A stretch of 64,000 nt of DNA from Thiorhodovibrio frisius (GTDB lineage: Bacteria > Pseudomonadota > Gammaproteobacteria > Chromatiales > Chromatiaceae): the NCBI RefSeq assembly GCF_033954835.1, contig NZ_CP121471.1:186001-250000 (forward strand), in the 5' to 3' direction. This document shows, in pieces, positions 8,213-16,569 of this stretch (its first letter is position 1; each line of letters begins with the position of its first letter). The position numbers and the translations under genes are program-made. The notes beneath the pieces were generated by a model. The model was given only the letters and a program-made list of their open reading frames with translations. It had not been told where the DNA came from and did not search any database.

Positions 8213-8911
8213 ATGGCAAGACTCCCGAGAGTGGTGGTTCCGGGGTTGCCGCATCATGTAACGCAGCGCGGCAATCGACGGCAGCAGACATTTTTTAGCG
8301 ATGACGACTATGCGGAGTATCGTCGATTGCTATCGCTCTCCTGTCGAGCCTGCGAAACGCGGGTGTTGGCCTACTGCTTCATGCCCAATCATGTGCATCT
8401 GATTCTGGTGCCGGCGACGGAGTTTGGTTTGCGGGATGCGTTGGGTGAAGCCCATCGGCGCTACACCCGGATGATCAATTTTCGCCAAGGCTGGCGGGGG
8501 CACCTGTGGCAGGAGCGGTTCCACTCGTTTGTTATGGATGAGCGTCATTTGATCGCTGCTGCCCGATATGTGGAGCTCAATCCTGTGCGTGCGCGTCTGT
8601 GCCAACGCCCGGAGGATTGGGAGTGGTCGAGTGCGCAGGCGCATTTGGCGGGAGCGGATGATGCGCTTGTCCAAGTTGGGCCGCTATTGGAGCTGATTTC
8701 GGACTGGTGCCGTTTCCTTGGCGAACCGGAGGACAGGGACACCGTCGAAGCATTGCACTCACATGCCCGCACCGGGCGCCCGCTCGGTGGGGATGATTTT
8801 GTCGAAGCCCTGGAGCAGCGCCTCGGACGTGCGCTCAAGCGACAAAAGCCGGGACCAAAGCCACGCCAACGGGAGACTGACACGCGGGATTTGTTCGACA
8901 ATGACGCTTAA
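8213..8911 (+). CDS. REP-associated tyrosine transposase (RAYT), copy 1
   Basis: This 232-residue Y1_Tnp single-strand transposase is one of five near-identical full copies. MARLPRVVVPGLPHHVTQRG is the typical RAYT start, CFMPNHVHLILVP carries the HUH metal-binding histidines, and AARYVELNPVRARL carries the catalytic Tyr. The basic C-terminus (KRQKPGPKPRQRE) is RAYT-like. It has no accessory gene. The gene starts 72 nt after the right half of repeat A, which therefore looks like its left end. The stop overlaps the ATG of a phosphoribosyltransferase remnant. Confidence 0.92.
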   Translation: MARLPRVVVPGLPHHVTQRGNRRQQTFFSDDDYAEYRRLLSLSCRACETRVLAYCFMPNHVHLILVPATEFGLRDALGEAHRRYTRMINFRQGWRGHLWQERFHSFVMDERHLIAAARYVELNPVRARLCQRPEDWEWSSAQAHLAGADDALVQVGPLLELISDWCRFLGEPEDRDTVEALHSHARTGRPLGGDDFVEALEQRLGRALKRQKPGPKPRQRETDTRDLFDNDA

Positions 8912-9284
8912 ACCGGCCCGAACCCCGTGGCGCGATTTTCCGCCGGTGGTGATTCACAGCCCTGAAATCGCGGTCAAGCGGCATCCCGACTATCGAGCGG
9001 CAAAGTCCGGGGATGTGCAAGCGGCGTTTTCGCTGGTCAAAGCAACCATCGGCGGCGTCGTCATCGGGGCAACGGTCCTCACCGGCAAACCCTTTTCTGC
9101 CGTTTTATCGCCAACACAAGAGCAACTCACTGCGCTGAGAGCGAAACATGGACAAACACTTGAAATCTGGTGGCACGAGCGATTCGGTTATGGGTTCGAT
9201 TGCCTTACTCAATCAGAAGCTCGTTACCTCGAACGTTCCCCGGATGCTGACACCATCCGAAGTCGCCTTATTGAGGAAGAGTAA
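8901..9284 (+). pseudogene. Phosphoribosyltransferase-like protein with internal deletion
   Basis: The ATG lies inside the end of the RAYT gene. RDFPPVVIHSPEIAVKRHPDYRAAKSGD is followed directly by GGVVIGATVLTGKPFSAVLS and WWHERFGYGFDCLTQSEARY. The phosphate-binding segment with VDDFVGQGGT, present in the copy at 25081, is missing. The reading frame stays open, but the PRPP site is gone. Confidence 0.65.
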
Positions 9285-9316
9285 GCAGGAAATCGCTGAG
9301 CATTATCGGAATTCGA

Positions 9317-9328
9317 GTTCCGGGGACA
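9317..9328 (+). repeat. Repeat A copy 4, left half (5' exon of intron copy 2)
   Basis: GTTCCGGGGACA. The expected right half is not found after the intron at 10130. Confidence 0.75.
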
Positions 9329-10129
9329 GTGCGGCCTGGCAAGGCCGCGTGCTCTAGCGGGTTAGAGTCCCGCCCGGGTAATCGTGAGCCGCGAGCCCGG
9401 TATCAAGCCTTACGGCGCGAAGGGTAACTGACGCGTCGGTGCGTAGGCATGAAAACAGGCGAGGTGCAAAGGTAGCGGGTGAAGCCGCCCCTGAAGGTGT
9501 AGAGCCCCGAAAAGAATTTGTCGGAGAGTGCCGACGGGTTTGTCCCCCCGGCAGGCAACACTCCATGTCGCGTCAAGGTCAGTGGCATGGAGACTCCCCG
9601 GGGTCCGAGGCCGTATCGAGCCTTACATTGAGAGCACGTGGTAACCAGGGAGATCCAACAGCCGGTCTGCGGGAGGTGGGCACCGATGAACAAGTCTAAT
9701 CAACGAGGACATCGGCGGTGGTTGCTGGAAGTCGGAGCCACTCGTATGAGCGATGACGCCCGGTAATGCGGGTCGAGCAAAGGAGTGGCGGTTTGGGAGA
9801 TTGCATTGGTCTAACACGCCCCTACACCGAGAGGACTCTGCGCGTGAAAACGAGAGCCGATGCGATTCACACCAATGGAGCCAAGCGCGAGAAACATGGG
9901 TGGTCTGATGGAAGGAGGGCTTTCTGTGTTGATGGGTTGAGACAGCCCATTCCTTGGTGAATGACCTGAACTGGGAGCCGGATGGTGTAACACTCCAAGT
10001 CCGGTTCTGCGAGGAGCCGGGTAACGAAGCTGCGCACGGTCATAATATTGTGGCACCGCCGGGAAACCAGGCGGAAACAGAGAAAACAAACCTTGACCTA
10101 AACGCGGACAAGTTCCCGGCTTACTCTCC
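9329..10129 (+). mobile_element. Group II intron, ORF-less, copy 2 (full length)
   Basis: This 801-nt copy starts GTGCGG (GUGYG rule) after GGGGACA. EBS1 TGTCCCC is the exact complement of that exon heptamer. Domain V occupies about 9975-10008. Domain VI follows; its arms GAGGAGCCGGG (10011-10021) and CCCGGCTTACTC (10115-10126) leave A10123 bulged as the likely branch point. About 93 bases interrupt the domain VI loop. The 3' boundary is ambiguous by one G. Unlike the other copies, the 3' flank is GACACGTCATGC, so one side was rearranged or the target differed. Confidence 0.87.
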
Positions 10130-10173
10130 GGACACGTCATGCAGCTCCCGGGATCGCGCCCACGATCTAAACC

Positions 10174-10490
10174 ATGCCCCAAGCCCTCATCTTAGTCGGC
10201 GGCCAAGGCACCCGCCTCGGCCCGCTGACCGCCGCCCTGCCCAAACCGATGCTCAACATCGGCGGTCGCCCATTCATCGAGCGTTTGATTGAAGAGGTCG
10301 CCCGCCACGGCATCGACGACATTATTCTCCTCTGCGGTTATCTCGCCGAGCGCATCGCCAAGGCCTTCGATGGCACCCGCATTCGCGGCGCCCATATCAG
10401 CTGCGTCACCGAGCCAGCGCCCCTGGGCACCGGCGGCGCCCTGCGTCAAGCCGCCGAGCGGCTCGATGACCGCTTCCTGCTGCTCAAAAT
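10174..10490 (+). pseudogene. Sugar-phosphate nucleotidyltransferase, 3'-truncated
   Basis: ATG 10174 opens a NTP_transferase domain: LILVGGQGTRLGPLTAALPKP is the signature nucleotide-binding loop, followed by PFIERLIEEVARHGIDDIIL and PLGTGGALRQAAERL. It resembles heptose-1-phosphate guanylyltransferases (HddC-like) or related enzymes. Repeat B replaces everything after ~106 residues (DRFLLLK), less than half the normal length. The downstream tail is repeat-derived. Confidence 0.75.
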
Positions 10491-10513
10491 CAAAGGGGCT
10501 CGAATTAATTTCC
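10491..10513 (+). repeat. Repeat B copy 5
   Basis: CAAAGGGGCTCGAATTAATT lacks the CCAGG centre. It is followed by a conserved B-flank (CAATGTCAAGCCGTAAAACG) shared with 11811 onwards. Confidence 0.7.
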
Positions 10514-10646
10514 AATGTCAAGCCGTAAAACGCATAAAGATGGACATGAGTGGCATTGACGCAGAGTGTGAGCGGATTTTGCCAGCATGGCCGAGTGAAT
10601 CAAATCCGGCTTAGCGCCAAGTCTCCACAAGCCTCGGCGCATCGGC

Positions 10647-10658
10647 TAGACTGCGGGC
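10647..10658 (+). promoter_or_regulatory. CTANACT-N6-ATG box before the 10659 gene
   Basis: GGCTAGACT, six bases, then ATG. TAGACT resembles a -10 hexamer, which would put the transcript start at or near the start codon. Confidence 0.5.
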
Positions 10659-11591
10659 ATGAGCAAGCCCCAACGCATCCCGTGGCATAAACTCCTCGGC
10701 AGCGCCCTAGCCGATGCCCTGATCGGACTCCCGTACAGCGTCAGCACCGAGGAAGAACTCGCCTTGCGCAGCCAGCGCTTGGATGTGCTCATCATCGAGC
10801 AGGCCGGCGCGCTCGCGGCCAACGCCCAACCGGCTGCGGAACGCCCGGACGGGCTTGAGGACCTGGCCCAGCACAACCTGCTGAGCTTCAAAGCCGCCGA
10901 CGAGCCTTTCAACGCTTTTGCCGCCGAGGAGCTGCTCAGTCATGCCGTCACCTACCGCAAGGTCGCCTCCCTGCGTGCGCTGCGCGTCCCCGCGCCCGAC
11001 GAGGACGACACGCTGGCCGAACCCAAGGAACGCTACCGCCTGCTCCCGGCCGCGGACTTCCGCTGCTTTGCCGTCACCACGCGCTTTCCGCGCCAACTGG
11101 TCAAACAACTGCTGCCCGGGAGTTGTCAAAAGACCGAGAAGCCGGGTATCTATCACCTGCGCTTTGGCACGCAAACCTTCCGTCTGGTGGTGATCAATCA
11201 GCTCGATCCTCACCCACGCAACGCCCCTTGGGGCTTGTTCGCCACCGAGGAAACGCGCTGGCGCGCCGCCTTCGCGGCCTATCACGCCCACACGGACATT
11301 GGTCTGCATCTGCGCAACCTTATCGCACATTTTCGCCTGGGAGATGGACACATGGCCTATACGCAAGACGACATGCATCGCGAAGCCCGCGAATGGCTCA
11401 AGGGCTTTCTGCCCGAACTGCTGCCCGAGCTCGATCCCGAGGAGCGGCTCAAGGGGCTGACGCCCGAGCAACGGCTCAAGGGGCTGGATCCCGATGTAGT
11501 GCTCAACCGCTACGATCCCGAGGATCGGCTCAAGGGGCTGGATCCTGAGTTCATTGAAGCCTGGCTGGCCAAATGGAGCACGCGCCACTGA
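10659..11591 (+). CDS. Uncharacterised Rpn-like protein with C-terminal (D/E)RLKGL repeats
   Basis: This 310-residue protein is soluble with no signal peptide. The N-terminal half has QRLDVLIIEQ and LLSFKAADEPFNAFAAEELL, which could be a degenerate PD-(D/E)XK core as in Rpn-like proteins. The C-terminus carries five or so short repeats of the form (P)E(E/D/Q)RLKGL(D/T)P, then IEAWLAKW. It shares its upstream box with the Rpn genes. A paralogue with a large internal deletion lies at 59198. The function is not recognised; a recombination-promoting nuclease relative is an inference. Confidence 0.55.
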   Translation: MSKPQRIPWHKLLGSALADALIGLPYSVSTEEELALRSQRLDVLIIEQAGALAANAQPAAERPDGLEDLAQHNLLSFKAADEPFNAFAAEELLSHAVTYRKVASLRALRVPAPDEDDTLAEPKERYRLLPAADFRCFAVTTRFPRQLVKQLLPGSCQKTEKPGIYHLRFGTQTFRLVVINQLDPHPRNAPWGLFATEETRWRAAFAAYHAHTDIGLHLRNLIAHFRLGDGHMAYTQDDMHREAREWLKGFLPELLPELDPEERLKGLTPEQRLKGLDPDVVLNRYDPEDRLKGLDPEFIEAWLAKWSTRH

Positions 11592-11618
11592 GCAAGAAAC
11601 TGCGACAGCACCGCCATC

Positions 11619-11679
11619 GAATTCCGAATTCCGAATTCCCGAATTGAATTCCGAATTCCGGGGACATATACTTAATTCC
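11619..11679 (+). repeat. Repeat A copy 5 with a tandem GAATTCC mini-array
   Basis: Four to five partial GAATTCC units precede one nearly full repeat A (11653-11679), in which GGGGACA is followed by TATACTTAATTCC. The array looks like successive truncated left ends piled at one site. Confidence 0.75.
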
Positions 11680-11780
11680 ATTCCATAGAACGCCAAATGG
11701 AGTTAAAGTCTTTCTAAAGCGTTTATGTTGGTGAGACATTAACGGAACAATCGCCATCAACATTCGCGCCGTCTACCATT

Positions 11781-11880
11781 AATTAAAGGGGCCAGGCTCG
11801 AATTAGTTTCCAAAGCTAAGCCGTAAAGCGCATAAGGAAGGACAAAAAAGAATTAAAGGGGTCAGGTTCGATTTTATTCT
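11781..11880 (+). repeat. Two consecutive repeat B copies (6 and 7)
   Basis: Cores at 11781-11810 (AATTAAAGGGGCCAGGCTCG) and 11851-11880 (AATTAAAGGGGTCAGGTTCG) are separated by a B-specific flank. No gene was seen between 11592 and 11910. Confidence 0.75.
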
Positions 11881-11910
11881 AACCACATTTGACTCCATCT
11901 TTGTTAACCA

Positions 11911-12165
11911 ATGAATCGTAAACATCAACGCACGCTTGAAAAGATCTTCACTCGTCCAGTCTCTGCGAACATTCGTTGGTCGAGTATTGAGGAGTTGTTC
12001 GCCGTGCTTGGCGGTCAAATCACCGAGCGCGAAGGCTCGCGCGTGCTGGTGCGGTTGTTTGGCGAACGGCGGGTTTTTCATCGTCCGCATCCTGAGCCTA
12101 CGACCGACAAAGGGGCGGTGGAATCCATCCGCAAATGGCTTGACGAGCACGGAGTCCGACCATGA
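11911..12165 (+). CDS. hicA: HicA-type toxin
   Basis: This 84-residue protein has the HicA double-stranded-RNA-binding-like fold pattern: KIFTRPVSANIRWSSIEELF, then GSRVLVRLFGERRVFHRPHP with the catalytic-type His and TDKGAVESIRKWL. It is slightly longer than typical HicA. Its stop overlaps the HicB start by four bases. It probably degrades mRNA when free. Confidence 0.88.
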   Translation: MNRKHQRTLEKIFTRPVSANIRWSSIEELFAVLGGQITEREGSRVLVRLFGERRVFHRPHPEPTTDKGAVESIRKWLDEHGVRP

Positions 12166-12500
12166 AATTGATGACAATCCAAGGCTATCCAGCGGTGATT
12201 GCATACGATCCCGAGATCAAGCTGTTTCGTGGGGAATTTTTGGGACTCAACGGTGGAGCTGATTTCTACGCCAAGGATCTCGATGCTTTGCGCGAGGAAG
12301 GGGAGCTATCACTGAAGGTGTTTCTCGACGCCTGTGCCGAAGATGGAGTGAAACCACGCAAATCCACGTCCAGTGAGTTGTCGTTGCACCTCGATCCGGC
12401 TGTGCATGAGGCGGCGGTCATGGCTGCGGCTGCGCAAGGTCAGAATCTCGATCAGTGGGCGGCGGATGCCATCCGCCAAGCGGTCATGACAGTAAGCTAG
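12162..12500 (+). CDS. hicB: HicB-type antitoxin
   Basis: This 112-residue protein has the degenerate RNase H-like HicB domain ([25 protein letters not shown], then [20 protein letters not shown]) and a C-terminal ribbon-helix-helix ([19 protein letters not shown]). The ATG overlaps the hicA stop, so translation is probably coupled. Both genes are full length. Confidence 0.88.
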   Translation: MKLMTIQGYPAVIAYDPEIKLFRGEFLGLNGGADFYAKDLDALREEGELSLKVFLDACAEDGVKPRKSTSSELSLHLDPAVHEAAVMAAAAQGQNLDQWAADAIRQAVMTVS

Positions 12501-12616
12501 AAAGAAACAACCCAGCCCCAAGGGGCGGGGTCCGGTGTTGTCGCGGGTCGATTCCAGCGACCGTTGTTCATCAAAGCAGCCTGAACAATTCGTCCAAACC
12601 CAAAGTGGAATGCCTC

Positions 12617-13076
12617 ATGCCCATTGCCCTGATTACCGGCATCACCGGCCAGGACGGCAGCTATCTCGCCGAGTGCTTGCTGGAAAAAGGCTATCAGGTG
12701 CATGGCATCAAGCGCCGCAGCTCGCTGTTCAACACCGATCGCATTGACCATCTCTACCAAGATCCGCACGAAGCCGAACGGCGCTTCATCCTCCATCATG
12801 GTGATTTGACCGATTCCTCCAGCCTCATCCGCATCATGCAGCAGGTGCAGCCCGACGAGGTCTATAACCTGGCTGCCCAAAGCCACGTGGCGGTGTCCTT
12901 CGAGGAGCCGGAATACACCGCCAACTCCGATGCCCTGGGCGCGCTGCGTTTGCTGGAGGCCATCCGCATCCTCGGGCGCGAACGCCAGACGCGCTTTTAT
13001 CAGGCATCCACCTCCGAGCTCTATGGGCTGGTGCAGGAAACCCCGCAGACCGAGCGCACGCCTTTCTACCCACGCA
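12617..13076 (+). pseudogene. gmd: GDP-mannose 4,6-dehydratase, 3'-truncated
   Basis: From ATG 12617 the Rossmann motif [20 protein letters not shown] and [18 protein letters not shown] are diagnostic of Gmd. The catalytic Ser/Thr region ([15 protein letters not shown]) is present, but repeat C begins just before the YxxxK motif. About 153 of the expected ~370 residues remain. The intact enzyme would make GDP-4-keto-6-deoxymannose for fucose or rhamnose-type sugars. Confidence 0.88.
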
Positions 13077-13102
13077 GTTCCGGTGACAGTTTACCGAATA
13101 CC
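13076..13102 (+). repeat. Repeat C copy 1
   Basis: AGTTCCGGTGACAGT followed by TTACCGAATACC. It resembles repeat A with GGTGAC in place of GGGGAC, and joins the gmd fragment to a neuA fragment. Confidence 0.75.
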
Positions 13103-13342
13103 CTATTTCATCGAGCAAGTCCCCAGCGAGCGCTTGGTCACCATCCAGGCCACCTCGCCGCAATGGATCGCCGCCGATCTCGACGCCGTCCTGGTGCGCT
13201 TCGAGCGCGACCGGCTGGACTCCCTGCTCAGCGCGGTGCGCACCAAGCGCTTTTTCTGGCAGGATAACGCCACCCCGATCAACGATAACCCGCTCCAGCG
13301 CCCGCGCCGCCAAGACTTTGCCGGCAGCCTGATGGAGAACCA
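13103..13342 (+). pseudogene. neuA: Internal fragment of acylneuraminate cytidylyltransferase
   Basis: Encodes [36 protein letters not shown] and NPLQRPRRQDFAG, the middle part of NeuA/PseF-type CMP-sugar synthetases. Both ends are lost. The same segment recurs at 16183 and overlaps in content with 16831-17312. Confidence 0.75.
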
Positions 13343-13344
13343 CC

Positions 13345-13593
13345 ATGCAGATTACCGTCTCGATTCCCTCGCAGTGGCCTGATGCCGTTCAGTGCAGTCA
13401 GGATGAGTTTGCTCAACAGGCAAAAATGGCCATGGTCTGCAAACTCTATGAAATGGGAAAACTGTCATCTGGCATCGCGGCACAGATTGTTGGACTCGAA
13501 CGGGTCGCTTTTTTGCTGCAACTCAGCCACTATGGCGTGGCGATGATTGATCTGGAGCACGACGAACTGCTCGCGGATATCGCCAATGCTTGA
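13345..13593 (+). CDS. UPF0175 family antitoxin
   Basis: This 82-residue protein has QITVSIPSQWPDAVQCSQ, then MAMVCKLYEMGKLSSGIAAQ and IVGLERVAFLLQL, the same architecture as the 4175 protein but diverged. Its stop overlaps the start of the following DUF3368 remnant (ATGCTTGA). It may now act without a functional toxin. Confidence 0.75.
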   Translation: MQITVSIPSQWPDAVQCSQDEFAQQAKMAMVCKLYEMGKLSSGIAAQIVGLERVAFLLQLSHYGVAMIDLEHDELLADIANA

Positions 13594-13837
13594 GCGTCCG
13601 CACAGCATCGTGATCAACACGACGCCCTTGATTGCCATTGCGGTGGCGACGGGCCGCTTGGATGTGCTGCAATTTCTGTATCGGCTGACGGTCACGGGTT
13701 CCGTTGGTGTCATGGCCAAAGCGAAACAATTGGGCTACGCGCTCGACGGTGAGCAGGCGATTCAGCGGCTCCGCGCCCATGGCATTTGGCTGGGCCGGGA
13801 TGTCATGCGCCTGTTGCAGTCGGAGTGCCAACCATGA
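13586..13837 (+). pseudogene. DUF3368 PIN-like toxin with internal deletion
   Basis: The 83-residue ORF joins the first strand (VINTTPLIAIAVATGRLDVL) directly to the C-terminal end (VTGSVGVMAKAKQLGYALDG). The central ~70 residues with the Glu and Asp catalytic positions are absent compared with the 165-residue relative at 4404. The frame is open, but an active nuclease is unlikely. Confidence 0.7.
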
Positions 13838-13857
13838 CGGTGCGATCAAAGGCCCCA

Positions 13858-14047
13858 TGATTCGCGAGCTACTTTGGCCGGAGGATCGCGTTGATCACAT
13901 TGCTCGCCATGATGTGAGTCCGGAGGAATTCGAGGAGGTTTGTTTCGGGTGTTCCCTGGTGCTGCGAACCAAATCCACCGGTGTCAATCCGGTCTATCAT
14001 GGTGGAGAAAACGATGATGCATTTACCACAGACAGATTCTGGTGTGT
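13858..14047 (+). pseudogene. BrnT-like toxin fragment and start of its antitoxin
   Basis: MIRELLWPEDRVDHIARHDV then FEEVCFGCSLVLRTKSTGVN begins a BrnT/DUF4258-like toxin, but the sequence after NPVYH runs into GGENDDAF and the antitoxin start. A near-identical deleted copy lies at 16351. Here the antitoxin is cut by repeat B after about 10 codons (ATG at 14012). Confidence 0.65.
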
Positions 14048-14076
14048 TAAAAGGGGCCAGGCTCGGTTTGTTTTTT
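14048..14076 (+). repeat. Repeat B copy 8
   Basis: AAAAGGGGCCAGGCTCGG lies immediately upstream of a second-family RAYT start, which suggests that repeat B is the left end of that family. Confidence 0.75.
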
Positions 14077-14092
14077 CTGCTAGACTTAGGGT

Positions 14093-14328
14093 ATGCCAAG
14101 ACGCCCCCGCCTGCACATCGCCGACTACCCGCATCACATCATCCAGCGCGGTCACAACCGCGCGGCTTGCTTCTTTGCCGATGAAGACTACCAGGCTTAC
14201 CTGCATTGGCTCGGGGACGGCGTGCAGAAAACCGGAATCCAGCTTCACGCTTATGTGCTGATGACCAACCATGTTCATCTGCTGCTGACGCCGAAGGCCG
14301 CAGAAGACATTCCGCGCTTGATCATCCG
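14093..14328 (+). pseudogene. Second-family RAYT transposase, N-terminal fragment
   Basis: MPRRPRLHIADYPHHIIQRG, then VLMTNHVHLLLTP with the HUH motif and IPRLI. It is then interrupted by repeat C, and the catalytic Tyr half is missing. C-terminal pieces of a RAYT compatible with this family lie at 52735 and 63674. Confidence 0.8.
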
Positions 14329-14355
14329 AGTTCCGGTGACAGTATACCGAATACC
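14329..14355 (+). repeat. Repeat C copy 2
   Basis: GAGTTCCGGTGACAGTATAC then CGAATACC. Intermediate between A (GTATAC) and C (CGAATACC). Confidence 0.75.
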
Positions 14356-14453
14356 CTACGCTGATCCGCACGGCTGGCCGGTACGCCGGAGCTCAGCTGC
14401 GCGAACGTGCCAGGGTTTCGGGCCGGTGCCACCGCCAGAGGCTGAATCCGCGC

Positions 14454-14465
14454 TACACTCAGCCA
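14454..14465 (+). promoter_or_regulatory. CTANACT-N6-ATG box before the Rpn gene at 14466
   Basis: CGCTACACT, six bases, ATG. Same spacing as the other ten copies. Confidence 0.5.
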
Positions 14466-15422
14466 ATGCCAGCCGACCACCACAGCGCCGAGACCGCGTC
14501 GCCCAAGCGCGACGATGACAGCCCCTGGAAGGAGGCCCTGGAGCGCTTCTTCCCAGAGTTCCTAGCGCTGCTGTTCCCCGCCGTGCATGCCGAGATCGAC
14601 TGGTCCAAAGGGGTGCAGTTTCTCGACAAGGAATTCCAGCAACTGGTGCGCGAGGCCAAGACGACAAGGCGTTATGCCGACAAGCTGGTCGGTGTCACCC
14701 TGCGCGATGGCACGGCGGTCTGGGTGCTGATCCATGTCGAGGTGCAAGGCGAAGCAGAAACCGCCTTTGCCGAACGGATGTACACCTATCACTGCAAGAT
14801 CCGCGATCGCTACCAGGTGCCGGTCGCAAGTCTCGCGGTCTTGGCCGACACAGACCAAGGCTTTCGCCCACAGCAGTTCAGCGCCGCACTCTGGGACTGC
14901 CGCGTTGACTTCCGCTTTCCGATGGTCAAACTGCTTGACTACGCCGGGCCCGAGCGCTGGGCTGAGCTGGAAGCCAGCGACAACGTCTTCGCCTTGGTGG
15001 TGATGGCACAGATCCGCGCCAAGGTCACCGATGATGCCGAGACGCTCAAGGGCTGGAAGTTCCGCCTGATCCGGCTCATGTACGAGCGCGGCTATGCGCA
15101 GGCACGGATTCTGGAACTGTTCCGGCTCATCGATTGGATGATCCGCCTGCCTGCGGGACTGGAAGCCGACTTTCGCCAAACACTCTATGCCTATGAGGAG
15201 CAACAGCGTATGCCGTATGTGACGACCGTCGAACAAGCGGGGATCGATAAGGGCCTGCAGCAGGGCGAAGCCCTCATCCTGCTGGCTCAGCTACAAGAGA
15301 AATTCGGTCCAGACAGCGTCGATGCCTACCGCGAACGCATCACCGCCGCCGAGCCTGAGCAACTGCTGCAGTGGTCCAAACGCATCCTCAGCGCCGAGAC
15401 GCCGGAGACGATTTTCCACTGA
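14466..15422 (+). CDS. Rpn-family nuclease/putative transposase, DUF4351 type
   Basis: This 318-residue protein. DDSPWKEALERFFPEFLALL and AEIDWSKGVQFLDKEFQQL begin a PD-(D/E)XK-like Rpn domain; VGVTLRDGTAVWVLIHVEVQ has the strand with HVEVQ typical of this group. The C-terminus has LQQGEALILLAQLQEKFG and EPEQLLQWSKRILSAE, a DUF4351-like tail. In E. coli, Rpn proteins promote RecA-independent recombination. Remnants of close relatives lie at 32926 and 46983. Confidence 0.8.
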   Translation: MPADHHSAETASPKRDDDSPWKEALERFFPEFLALLFPAVHAEIDWSKGVQFLDKEFQQLVREAKTTRRYADKLVGVTLRDGTAVWVLIHVEVQGEAETAFAERMYTYHCKIRDRYQVPVASLAVLADTDQGFRPQQFSAALWDCRVDFRFPMVKLLDYAGPERWAELEASDNVFALVVMAQIRAKVTDDAETLKGWKFRLIRLMYERGYAQARILELFRLIDWMIRLPAGLEADFRQTLYAYEEQQRMPYVTTVEQAGIDKGLQQGEALILLAQLQEKFGPDSVDAYRERITAAEPEQLLQWSKRILSAETPETIFH

Positions 15423-15470
15423 GGCACGGCGACCGGGACGCTCTGCCCAGCACGCCGATGAAGGAAAGGG

Positions 15471-15830
15471 ATGACACAACCGCTGCTTGAGAGGAGGACG
15501 CCAACCGCACAGCCACCGGGCGCCCCGATCGGCCACCAAGGCAACATCCTGCACTTCGATCGCGATTGGCAGTACCCGGCGCAGACCGAACGCCATGCCT
15601 TTCGCCAGCTCGCGCGCCTCGGGCAGGTGCCTGATGGCATCACCTACATCGCCTATCCCTGGGCCAACCTGATCGACAAGGTCGATACCAAGGCTGCCGA
15701 TGCCGATGCGCATCTGCACGACTTCCAGGCCTTTCGGCAGCAGATCGGCAGCGACCTGAGCGCTGGACGCCTGCGCGATCTGCTCCAAGGGCTCAGGGCG
15801 CGAATGCAGGCCTCGGCGTTGCCTAAGCGG
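15471..15830 (+). pseudogene. Chimeric fragment: unassigned N-terminus joined to GT41 C-terminus
   Basis: The first ~95 codons (HFDRDWQYPAQTERHAFRQL, GITYIAYPWANLIDKVDTKA) look like the start of a glycan-related protein I cannot name. The last ~25 codons (RLRDLLQGLRARMQ) match the SPINDLY C-terminus found at 51740 and 58480. From about 15770 the sequence parallels 58490-58925. Confidence 0.5.
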
Positions 15831-16155
15831 TCAGAATCCGAAACTCGGTGGCTTTGGCAATGGGACGCACATGGCGCTTCTCCCGCTGCATGTCGACAAT
15901 GCCGTAATTCGACAAGGTCTTGAGAGTACGCGACAGGTTGCTGGGTTTGCGCCCAGTGGCCTCGGCCAGTTATGTAATCGACTCGGGTTGGGTCTCGCTG
16001 ATGACCTTCAGTAGCGCTCGGTTGTCATCGCTCAACACTTCGGCCAGCGACTTCATCGAGGTGAACCAGACCTTGGGCTCACCGGGCTTGGGCCGGTACT
16101 CACCCCGGGCGATGGCCAGCATCCGAGCACGGATCTTCTCCTGCGGCATGATCCC
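15823..16155 (-). pseudogene. TumA-like HTH antitoxin with premature stop
   Basis: Copy of the gene at 58599-58949. A codon matching GCG in the intact gene is TAA here (around 15970), in the stretch SIT-stop-LAEATG. The 5' end is cut by repeat C, which removes the first ~8 codons. Confidence 0.8.
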
Positions 16156-16182
16156 AGTTCCGGTGACAGTTTACCGAATACC
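16156..16182 (+). repeat. Repeat C copy 3
   Basis: AGTTCCGGTGACAGT then TTACCGAATACC, identical in core to copy 1 and followed by the same neuA fragment. Confidence 0.75.
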
Positions 16183-16326
16183 CTATTTCATCGAGCAAGT
16201 CCCCAGCGAGCGCCTGGTCACTATCCAGGCCACCTCGCCGCAATGGATCGCCGCCGATCTCGACGCCGCCCTGGTGCGCTTCGAGCGCGACCGGCTGGAC
16301 TCCCTGCTCAGCGCGGTGCGCACCAA
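16183..16326 (+). pseudogene. neuA: Internal fragment of acylneuraminate cytidylyltransferase, second copy
   Basis: Encodes the same [20 protein letters not shown] to SLLSAVRTK segment as 13103, with a few substitutions. It ends at a junction with the BrnT-like fragment at 16351. Confidence 0.75.
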
Positions 16327-16350
16327 GTCCGGTGCCGCTGCCGTTGCCCC

Positions 16351-16569
16351 ATGATTCGCGAGCTACTTTGGCCGGAGGATCGCGTTGATCACATTGCTCG
16401 CCATGATGTGAGTCCGGAGGAATTCGAGGAGGTTTGTTTCGGGTGTTCCCTGGTGCTGCGAACCAAATCCACCGGTGTCAATCCGGTCTATCATGGTGGA
16501 GAAAACGATGATGCATTTACCACAGACAGATTCAGTGTCCGAACTGGCCGCTTTTTGGCAAACTCATGA
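16351..16569 (+). pseudogene. BrnT-like toxin with 3' deletion, second copy
   Basis: Near-identical to 13858: MIRELLWPEDRVDHIARHDV through TKSTGVNPVYH, then GGENDDAF and frame loss into the antitoxin gene. The missing half contains the RelE-fold active site, so toxicity is unlikely. Confidence 0.65.
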
